A stretch of 17,697 bases of DNA, from positions 1-17,697 of the forward strand of contig JBMSHD010000036.1 of the NCBI GenBank assembly GCA_049416425.1, written 5' to 3'. The notes under the pieces were generated by a model. That model had not been told where the DNA came from and ran no database searches. It saw only the letters and a list, made by a program, of their open reading frames with translations. The translations under genes were made by a program, and so were the position numbers. Positions 8,310-13,841 of this stretch are shown piece after piece (the first letter of the stretch is position 1; every line of letters starts with the position of its first letter). The DNA comes from JBMSHD01 sp049416425. Lineage in GTDB: Bacteria; Pseudomonadota; Gammaproteobacteria; Francisellales; Francisellaceae.

Positions 8310-8944
8310 TCAAAACAGTATGGAAGGCCACTTTTTTTGGGGCGATGATCGGCGCGCTTGCAGGTTGCACTCCTGTGGTTATTGCCGGGGCTGGAGCGGC
8401 GGCAGCTGGAGCCAGTATCGGCAACAGCAGTGTTGAGAGTGATACAACGTTATCGGATAAAGCCATTCAGTTTCGTGCCATTGGTGTGCTTAATCATTAT
8501 CCGGAGCTTAAAAATAACTCAAATGTTGAGCCCGTAGTCTTTAATCATATTCTGTTGCTTTTAGGTCAGGTGCCATCGGCATCATTGAGAGCCGAGCTGG
8601 CGCATCGCATGGCTCAAATTCAAGGCGTTGATATCGTTTACAACCAGTTGACGATAGGAGATCCGGTCAATATCGGCGGTTATGTTGCCGATAGCTGGAT
8701 CACAACCAAGGTCATCAGTGAGCTTGTCAATCATAAGATAAACAGCCTTAAATATAAGGTTGTCACGCAAAAGGGTGTGGTTTATCTCATGGGTGTAGTG
8801 AGCGAGCAAGAAGGGCAGCAGGCTGCAGAGGTTGCAGCCTCTGTCAGTGGTGTGACAAAAGTGGTGAAAGTTTTCTCCTATACAGGTGATCATCCAGACG
8901 ATAATCATATCAATGATCAGGCAATAGGATCACTAAAGCAATAA
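8306..8944 (+). CDS. dolP: Double-BON-domain outer-membrane lipoprotein, DolP/YraP-like
   Basis: A 212-residue lipoprotein. The signal peptide (about residues 1-20) ends in the lipobox LAGC with acylated C21. The following residue is Thr, not Asp, so Lol sorting to the outer membrane is expected. An alanine/glycine-rich linker (about 24-42) precedes two BON-like domains at roughly 45-118 and 122-194. The second includes SWITTKVISELVNHK and KGVVYLMGVVSEQEGQQAAEVAASVSGVTKVVKVF, which is the clearest BON signature. E. coli DolP binds anionic phospholipid and maintains outer-membrane integrity; the same role is inferred here. E. coli DolP is about 191 residues, so this one is slightly longer. The start is GTG 8306, overlapping the hemL stop; no good ribosome binding site is visible, which fits translational coupling. 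The symbol is given by similarity, with moderate certainty. Confidence 0.85.
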   Translation: MIKTVWKATFFGAMIGALAGCTPVVIAGAGAAAAGASIGNSSVESDTTLSDKAIQFRAIGVLNHYPELKNNSNVEPVVFNHILLLLGQVPSASLRAELAHRMAQIQGVDIVYNQLTIGDPVNIGGYVADSWITTKVISELVNHKINSLKYKVVTQKGVVYLMGVVSEQEGQQAAEVAASVSGVTKVVKVFSYTGDHPDDNHINDQAIGSLKQ

Positions 8945-8959
8945 ATTGATGGAGAGAGA

Positions 8960-10027
8960 ATGAAGTTTGATTTTGGTGTATTTATTGGACGTTTCCAACC
9001 CTTTCATGTTGGACATCTGCATAATATTAAGACGGCTTTAAAACAGGCTGAGAGAATGATTATCGCCGTGGGTTCAAGCTTTAGGGCGCCCAGCATGAAA
9101 AACCCATTTAGCTTTGAAAGCAGAAGGCAGATGATTATAGAGGATTTGTCGTGCTGTGGTGTCGATATCAAGCGTATTGACATTGTTCCGATTGCCGATT
9201 GGTTTTATCATGAAGCCGGCTGGATTGATGAAGTCAAGGCTCGCGTCTATGAGATTGCCACCTGTGATGACAGTATTGCGATTGTGGGTCATCAGAAGGA
9301 TGCCTCAAGCTATTATCTTCAGAGTTTTCCAGATTGGCAGCATATCGATGTGACAAATTTCAACGGCTTTAATGCCACAGGATTTCGCAATCGCTATTTT
9401 GGGCATGGTGAAATTCCGCTGGATTTTATGGTTGCAACGAATGAAATCCTTGGCAGTTATGGTTTTTTAAAAGCATTCATGAAAACGGAGACCTATGCCG
9501 ATTTATGTGAGGAATACCTGAGTATTTCCGAGTATAAAAAAGCCTGGTCAGTAGCGCCTTATGCGCCCGTTTTTGTGACCACAGATGCGATGTTGATCGT
9601 TAATGATCATCTGCTTTTAGTTAAGAGAAGATATCATCCGGGGAAAAATTTATGGGCTTTTCCTGGTGGGTTTCTCGATCACGATGAGCGCATTGTCGAT
9701 GGTGTTATTCGAGAGCTGTATGAAGAGACTCGAATCGATATCAAGCCGGATTTTTTGCTATCGAAGCTTAAATTCATCAAGGCATTTGATTATCCTGAGC
9801 GATCGTTAAGAGGGCGCACGATTACGCATCTTGGGGTCTTTAGTTGGCAGGCGGAAACTTTGCCATGCATTCGTGGTGATGATGATGCAATGATGGCGAA
9901 GTGGTGGCCGCTTGATCAGGTTATGGCAGAATTTTCGGATCAGCTGATGGATGACCACTACCAGATCATAAAATACGTTATGACCCTTATTTCCAAAAAT
10001 ACTGATTATTTATCGATCCAAATTTGA
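8960..10027 (+). CDS. nadM: Bifunctional NMN adenylyltransferase / Nudix hydrolase
   Basis: A 355-residue fusion. The N-terminal half (about 1-175) is an NadM-type adenylyltransferase with GRFQPFHVGHLHNI carrying the nucleotidyltransferase HxGH (H16-H19), NPFSFESRRQMI, and NATGFRNRYF near residue 138. It makes NAD from NMN and ATP. The C-terminal half (about 200-350) is a Nudix domain; its box begins at G237 (GGFLDHDE) and continues to RELYEETRI at 251-259. In the canonical box (GX5EX7REUXEEXGU) the last Gly is replaced by Arg (R258), while the catalytic RE..EE glutamates are kept. Such fusions are known from Francisella and Synechocystis; the Nudix half of characterised members acts on ADP-ribose-like nucleotides. 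The ribosome binding site GGAG (8951-8954) is strong. It is the last gene of the fmt-to-nadM run. Confidence 0.92.
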   Translation: MKFDFGVFIGRFQPFHVGHLHNIKTALKQAERMIIAVGSSFRAPSMKNPFSFESRRQMIIEDLSCCGVDIKRIDIVPIADWFYHEAGWIDEVKARVYEIATCDDSIAIVGHQKDASSYYLQSFPDWQHIDVTNFNGFNATGFRNRYFGHGEIPLDFMVATNEILGSYGFLKAFMKTETYADLCEEYLSISEYKKAWSVAPYAPVFVTTDAMLIVNDHLLLVKRRYHPGKNLWAFPGGFLDHDERIVDGVIRELYEETRIDIKPDFLLSKLKFIKAFDYPERSLRGRTITHLGVFSWQAETLPCIRGDDDAMMAKWWPLDQVMAEFSDQLMDDHYQIIKYVMTLISKNTDYLSIQI

Positions 10028-10053
10028 TTAATTAATAGACAATGTGCTATAGT
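10024..10053 (+). promoter_or_regulatory. Extended -10 promoter for the 67-residue gene
   Basis: TTGATT (10024-10029) is followed after 18 nt by TATAGT (10048-10053). The -10 box is preceded by TGC, making an extended -10 element. It overlaps the end of nadM, and transcription would start near 10060. This is among the best promoter matches in the window, so the small gene is probably transcribed independently of nadM. Confidence 0.6.
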
Positions 10054-10091
10054 GAGTAATGCAGGTTTCATTATGAAGAAGGAGAAACAGC

Positions 10092-10295
10092 ATGAAAGCA
10101 CTAATCGTTAAATTAATTGGAGTCTTCCTGATCGTCACTTTTGGTATGGCATTCGCGATGAATGAAGATTATTATGCTAATCAAAGCCAGCTTGGTGGTC
10201 AGCCGACATTGAAGCCGGTGGCCGGAAATACCAATGCTGGAAGTCAGTTGCAATCAAGAGTCTATATTCAGACTCTCGGTGGTGATGACGATTAA
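10092..10295 (+). CDS. Very small exported protein of unknown function
   Basis: A 67-residue protein I do not recognise. Residues 1-22 form a clear signal peptide: MKALIVK, a hydrophobic core, then FGMAFA before MNEDYY, with cleavage likely after A22. The mature peptide has about 45 residues, no cysteine, many Gln, Asn and Gly, and ends in GGDDD, so it is acidic and probably disordered. The ribosome binding site AAGGAG (10079-10084) is consensus with a 7-nt spacer, and a good extended -10 promoter precedes it. Strong transcription and translation signals suggest an abundant periplasmic or secreted peptide. Its stop codon overlaps that of the convergent phosphatase gene. The signal peptide and expression signals support a real gene; the function is unknown. 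Confidence 0.7.
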   Translation: MKALIVKLIGVFLIVTFGMAFAMNEDYYANQSQLGGQPTLKPVAGNTNAGSQLQSRVYIQTLGGDDD

Positions 10296-10975
10296 GGCAG
10301 GAAATACATAGGATTAGGCAGTTTTACCATCTTAACGGCATACCCCCCTTTTAAATCACTGTCTTGATCGCCAACCGTCAGGATGATGTCATAACCTTTG
10401 TTTTCAATCTCTTTACGCACTTGAGCCTTGTAGTTGACGACGCTTTTAAAGTGAGCGTTTTCAGGTTTCAGGTACAGCGTTTTGTACTCATCAAGGTTAT
10501 AGTAAGACAAGTCTTTCTCGGTGACTTTGCGGAAATTTTCGCTTCTACCGGTGACAATGAAGATAGCAATATCGTGTTTCCTGGCATAGTCATAAAGAGG
10601 CATCAATGGCTTGTTTAACTCAAGATTGGTCGGATTTTCCCAACTGTTGTTGATATCGTTGATATTGAGCATAAAACCATGACTGGACTCAAATTTATAA
10701 CTTGTTAGCAAGGTGTCGTCAATATCGAAAACAAAAGCAGGTTTCTTGATTTCAGGGTGAGCTTTCAGGTAATTTGCAGTAAAATCAATGGCCTTTTGCG
10801 TGATGGTGGCAACATCCTGATCGTATTCACCACTGTTGTAGTATTCTGCTATCGAATAATGTGACTCGGGAATGGAGACGACGTCGTGAATATAAAGTTC
10901 AGAGTTGTTTGCGGCAAAACTGAAGCTGCTTGCCGTTACGGCAAGTGTAATGGAGAGCGTGATTTTTTTTAGCAT
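10292..10975 (-). CDS. Exported HAD-superfamily acid phosphatase (subfamily IIIB type)
   Basis: A 227-residue secreted phosphomonoesterase candidate. The signal peptide (residues 1-21, ending SFSFA) directs it to the periplasm. The HAD core is complete: motif I FDIDDT (nucleophile D84 and acid/base D86), motif II FIVTGR (T142), motif III lysine in VNYKAQVR (K183), and motif IV VGDQDSDLKGG (D203, D207). The order and spacing, with an N-terminal helical section (YYNSGEYDQDV...), fit the HAD IIIB acid phosphatase family (PF03767) rather than class A PAP2-type enzymes. The physiological substrate cannot be told from sequence. It has its own ribosome binding site (AAGGGA, 10981-10986 on the minus strand) and a candidate promoter at 11018-11046. 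It converges on the 67-residue gene with a 4-nt overlap of the ends and no visible terminator. Confidence 0.87.
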   Translation of the reverse strand: MLKKITLSITLAVTASSFSFAANNSELYIHDVVSIPESHYSIAEYYNSGEYDQDVATITQKAIDFTANYLKAHPEIKKPAFVFDIDDTLLTSYKFESSHGFMLNINDINNSWENPTNLELNKPLMPLYDYARKHDIAIFIVTGRSENFRKVTEKDLSYYNLDEYKTLYLKPENAHFKSVVNYKAQVRKEIENKGYDIILTVGDQDSDLKGGYAVKMVKLPNPMYFLP

Positions 10976-11017
10976 GAATTTCCCTTGTGGTTTATGGTGT
11001 TGAGTTGTTACAGGCAG

Positions 11018-11046
11018 ATGATATTAATAATTTTTGTCCATGGCAA
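11018..11046 (-). promoter_or_regulatory. Candidate sigma-70 promoter for the phosphatase gene
   Basis: On the minus strand TTGCCA (11041-11046) is followed after exactly 17 nt by TATCAT (11018-11023), giving 4/6 and 5/6 matches to consensus. Transcription would begin near 11011, leaving a leader of about 36 nt that contains the AAGGGA ribosome binding site. It implies the phosphatase is transcribed independently of pepD. Confidence 0.5.
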
Positions 11047-11087
11047 GCACAAAATAATGAGGTTTAAGATATTCGTAGTTATAACTT

Positions 11088-11110
11088 TATCAATGCAGAC
11101 TGATTTGATA
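11088..11110. repeat. Inverted repeat abutting the pepD stop codon
   Basis: TATCAA (11088-11093) and TTGATA (11105-11110) are perfect 6-bp inverted repeats separated by 11 bases, directly downstream of pepD on the minus strand. No T-run follows the stem, so it is a poor intrinsic terminator. It may be an mRNA 3'-end hairpin or a protein site for the phosphatase promoter about 40 bp away, or chance in AT-rich DNA. Confidence 0.3.
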
Positions 11111-12577
11111 TCATAATTTAGCGAGCATATGGCATAAAAGCCGATAAAATGGGGCGACGGTATCGATTTTCGCTGCTTCATCAGGGGAGTGAGCATTCTC
11201 AATGGTCGGGCCGATTGAAACCATATCCATACCCGGATATTTGGCGGCTATAGCACCACATTCAAGACCGGCGTGAATCGCTTTGATATTGGCTTTCTTA
11301 CCATAAAGTTTTTCATGGCTTTCCTCGGCTATGGTGAGGATTTTTGAGTGAATATCAGGTTTCCAGCCGGGAGACAATGGTGATATTTCAATGCCGGCAT
11401 CATCGTGATTGTCCGCCAGATTTTTAATGCCAGCCAGAAAATTATCAATGCCCAAAGCATTGTCACTTCTGGTGTAAATGGTGATGATAAGCTGGTTGTC
11501 TTTATGTTTTATCGATGACAGATTGTTGGATGTTTCCACCAGATTTGGCATTGAGGGACTCATGGACAACACACCGGAATGAATGGCATTTATAAAGGTG
11601 ATCAATGTGTTTTGGGTATTTTTATCCAGTGCTGAGTCGGAGGTTTTGGCGATGTTGACGTCAACTTTGAAGTGAGGCTCAAAGCGCTGATATTCTTTAA
11701 ACCAGCGTTGATAATAGTCATTAATTTCAGCCATGAGTTTAGACTCGTTTTCTTTATCAATCGACAGCAGAATATGAGCTTCTCTTGGTATGGCATTTGG
11801 CAGATTTCCGGCGTTGATATCGTTGATTAAAAAGTCAAATTTTTGATTGAGCTCATTGAGCATGAGCCCCAGAAATTTAGCCGAGTTAATGCGTGGCTGG
11901 TGTATGTCCAGTCCAGAGTGACCGCCTTTTAAGCCATGAATCTTTATGCTTACTGTTGTCGATTTTGTGTTGGTGACTCTAGTAAACGGCAGAGTAATCT
12001 TTGCACTTCTGGATCCGGCACAGCCGATATAGATATCCCCCCAGCTTTCGGTATCTAAGTTGATCATAGTTTTACCGCTTAGCAATTTATCGCTTAAATT
12101 GTTGGCACCAATAAGCCCGCGCTCTTCGGTGGCGGTAACAAGAATCTCAAGTGGTGGATGGTCAACGCTACTGTCGGTTGCCACCGCCATAGCCGCCGCT
12201 ATTCCAAGACCATTGTCGGCACCCAGCGTCGTGCCATTGGCCTTAAGCCAGCCATCTTCGATAGAGACGTCAAGTCCCTGAGTCAGAAAGTCAAAGTCGA
12301 CATCTGCGTTTTTCTCGCAGACCATGTCTTTATGAGCTTGAAGTACCACGGGGTTATGTGTTTCATAGCCTTCAGATGCTGGCACAAAGATGACGATGTT
12401 ATCGGCCGCATCGACTTCATGGTCAAAACCCTGTTGATTTGCCCAATTCAAAAGATAGGCTTTAATCTTTTGCTCATGAAAACTCGGGCGTGGGATTTGG
12501 GTTATTTCAAGAAAATAGCGCCAGATCAGTTCGGTTTTTAAATGATTAAGGGTTAAGCTCTCACTTGTAATGGTCAT
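11111..12577 (-). CDS. pepD: Aminoacyl-histidine (cytosol non-specific) dipeptidase
   Basis: A cytosolic M20-family zinc peptidase that hydrolyses Xaa-His and other dipeptides. Its 488 residues match E. coli PepD closely in length. Metal ligands and catalytic residues fall in the expected order: H82 and D84 (LQAHKDMV), bridging D121 (TTLGADNGLG), catalytic E151 with E152 (TATEERGLIGA), D175 (INLDTE) and H463 (ENAHSPDEA). GLKGGHSGLDIHQPR marks the start of the lid/dimerisation domain, and HAGLECGAI is another PepD signature. The start at 12577 gives an N-terminus that aligns with the family (ELIWRYFLEITQIPRPSFHE), although no clear ribosome binding site precedes it. The gene is divergent from cyoA across a 325-nt region. 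Confidence 0.95.
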   Translation of the reverse strand: MTITSESLTLNHLKTELIWRYFLEITQIPRPSFHEQKIKAYLLNWANQQGFDHEVDAADNIVIFVPASEGYETHNPVVLQAHKDMVCEKNADVDFDFLTQGLDVSIEDGWLKANGTTLGADNGLGIAAAMAVATDSSVDHPPLEILVTATEERGLIGANNLSDKLLSGKTMINLDTESWGDIYIGCAGSRSAKITLPFTRVTNTKSTTVSIKIHGLKGGHSGLDIHQPRINSAKFLGLMLNELNQKFDFLINDINAGNLPNAIPREAHILLSIDKENESKLMAEINDYYQRWFKEYQRFEPHFKVDVNIAKTSDSALDKNTQNTLITFINAIHSGVLSMSPSMPNLVETSNNLSSIKHKDNQLIITIYTRSDNALGIDNFLAGIKNLADNHDDAGIEISPLSPGWKPDIHSKILTIAEESHEKLYGKKANIKAIHAGLECGAIAAKYPGMDMVSIGPTIENAHSPDEAAKIDTVAPFYRLLCHMLAKL

Positions 12578-12799
12578 GAATCGATTGATATTGGTCGTTT
12601 GTTGTTGTTCAACAGTTTATCGAATATTGTCTGAAATCACAAAGTGAATCAGCTATTCAAAATTAAGTTGTTGGCGAGAAGTTTTTTTATTTTAAGAGTG
12701 AAATTTCAGGAAATTGAGTGACGCTTTGCATCGGAAATAATAATAGAATCTTATCGTTTGTATTTTGTAACATAATAGCATAAAAGTTGCCATGACTTA

Positions 12800-12815
12800 T
12801 ATCAAATTAATGATA
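12800..12815. promoter_or_regulatory. Candidate operator upstream of cyoA
   Basis: TATCA-AATTAA-TGATA is a perfect 5-6-5 inverted repeat about 27 bp upstream of the cyoA -10 box, so it would cover or abut the -35 region. A dimeric regulator bound there could respond to oxygen or redox state, which commonly controls cyo operons. The regulator is unknown, and chance is possible in such AT-rich sequence. Confidence 0.35.
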
Positions 12816-12841
12816 GCTATTTTTATTTTGTATAAAATGGG

Positions 12842-12847
12842 TATAAT
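12842..12847 (+). promoter_or_regulatory. Candidate -10 box of the cyo operon promoter
   Basis: A perfect TATAAT lies 56 nt before the cyoA ATG, putting the start of transcription near 12854 with a leader of about 49 nt. The -35 region is poor (TTTTTA at 12820-12825, 16-nt spacing), which would fit a promoter depending on an activator. A second weaker box, TATAAA, lies at 12831-12836. Confidence 0.5.
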
Positions 12848-12883
12848 GCCTAGATCGGAATAATAATCGATTTAGGAATTAAT

Positions 12884-12910
12884 ATGAAAAAGGGGTTCAG
12901 ATATGCGTAG
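12884..12910 (+). promoter_or_regulatory. Possible leader mini-ORF overlapping the cyoA start
   Basis: An ATG at 12884 opens an eight-codon frame (MKKGFRYA, stop TAG 12908-12910) that runs out of frame across the cyoA ATG at 12903. It has its own Shine-Dalgarno-like TAGGA (12873-12877) with a 6-nt spacer. Its codons 3 and 4 are part of the cyoA ribosome binding site. If translated, ribosomes would terminate just past the cyoA start, allowing reinitiation or interference. It may equally be a by-product of the AAAAAGGGG sequence. Confidence 0.25.
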
Positions 12911-13829
12911 GATTGTCGATCTGAAGCACGGAAAAACGAAATTGCGGTCTAAGGTGAGTAAAGCCATAACCATCTTGTTTTCGCTTGTTGCCGTACTGGC
13001 GCTTGCTGGGTGTGATTCAGGACTTTTGGGTGCTAAGGGCGTAATTTCGGTGTATCAGCAGAAACTTTTACTCTTTGCTTTTCTGTTGATGCTGGTTGTT
13101 GTCATTCCGGTTTTCTTTTTGACATTCTGGTTTGCCTGGCGCTATCGTGCTTCAAACAAGAATGCCAAATACCGTCCAAATTGGGCTCACAGCACAACCC
13201 TTGAGATTATCTGGTGGACGATTCCTTGCATTATCATCGTTATTTTGGCACTGGTGACCTGGTTTACCACACATAAATTAGACCCCTATAGGTCTCTAGA
13301 TTCTAAGGTTAAACCGGTGACGATAGAAGTTATCGCCTTGGATTGGAAATGGCTGTTTATCTATCCTGAAGAGAAGATTGCCACGGTGAATTATATCGAG
13401 ATTCCGGTCAATACCCCGATTAATTTCAAAATCACCTCGGCGGCGCCGATGAATTCATTTATAATTCCGCAGTTGGCTGGACAGATCTATGCCATGACCG
13501 GTATGGAGACGCAGCTTCATGTCATGGCAAATGAAACGGGTAAATACCGCGGTTTTTCGGCCAACTATACCGGTCGAGGTTTTGCCGAGATGCAATTTTA
13601 TGCCAAAGCCACCAGCGAGCAGGACTTTGACAACTGGATAGCTAAGGTCAAAACGACGCCGACTGTCTTGACGATGACGGCGTTTGATATGCTTAAGAAG
13701 CCAAGCGTTGCCAATCCGGTGACTTATTATGGTTCTGTAGAGAAGGGCTTGTTTAATGATGTGATGATGTCTTATATGATGCCACCGATGGCGGATATGG
13801 AACATCATGAGAAAGAAATTAAATTTTAA
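12903..13829 (+). CDS. cyoA: Cytochrome bo3 ubiquinol oxidase subunit II
   Basis: Subunit II of the proton-pumping quinol oxidase, an inner-membrane lipoprotein with a large periplasmic domain. It has 308 residues (E. coli about 315). The signal peptide ends in the lipobox LAGC with C37, and two transmembrane helices follow at about 57-81 and 99-121. The periplasmic cupredoxin fold includes VIALDWKWLFIYPEE, NTPINFKITSAAPMNSFIIPQLAGQIYAMTGM and SANYTGRGFAEMQF. The CuA cysteines and histidine of cytochrome c oxidases are absent, which identifies a quinol oxidase. The part before the hydrophobic core is unusually long and basic. A GTG at 12954 would give a typical 20-residue lipoprotein signal, but it lacks a spaced ribosome binding site, while ATG 12903 follows AAGGGG (12890-12895). 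First gene of the cyoABCDE operon. Confidence 0.95.
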   Translation: MRRIVDLKHGKTKLRSKVSKAITILFSLVAVLALAGCDSGLLGAKGVISVYQQKLLLFAFLLMLVVVIPVFFLTFWFAWRYRASNKNAKYRPNWAHSTTLEIIWWTIPCIIIVILALVTWFTTHKLDPYRSLDSKVKPVTIEVIALDWKWLFIYPEEKIATVNYIEIPVNTPINFKITSAAPMNSFIIPQLAGQIYAMTGMETQLHVMANETGKYRGFSANYTGRGFAEMQFYAKATSEQDFDNWIAKVKTTPTVLTMTAFDMLKKPSVANPVTYYGSVEKGLFNDVMMSYMMPPMADMEHHEKEIKF

Positions 13830-13841
13830 CGAGGGCGAACA

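Larger units (their letters stand above)
12578..12902. other. Divergent pepD/cyoA promoter region
   Basis: This 325-nt AT-rich interval has no convincing ORF apart from a mini-ORF at its end. It contains a 12-bp palindrome TGTTGTTCAACA with a 2-base centre (12603-12614), a 10-bp palindrome TGAAATTTCA (12699-12708), a TATCA/TGATA inverted repeat (12800-12815), and a perfect TATAAT (12842-12847) for cyoA. I saw no FNR box (TTGAT-N4-ATCAA) and no convincing -35/-10 pair for pepD. Confidence 0.5.

Noticed and set aside
8116..8436. Plus-strand frame across the hemL/dolP junction
   Set aside because: Out of frame with both genes, which each show complete family motifs; not a frameshifted fusion.
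11008..11202. 64-codon minus-strand frame at the pepD 3' end
   Set aside because: It overlaps the conserved C-terminus of PepD (ENAHSPDEA region) in another frame and also covers the phosphatase promoter; no sign of selection.
12578..12902. FNR or CRP site in the pepD/cyoA region
   Set aside because: TTGAT-N4-ATCAA and TGTGA-N6-TCACA were looked for; only partial or wrongly oriented half-sites occur (for example TCACAAAGTGA near 12637).
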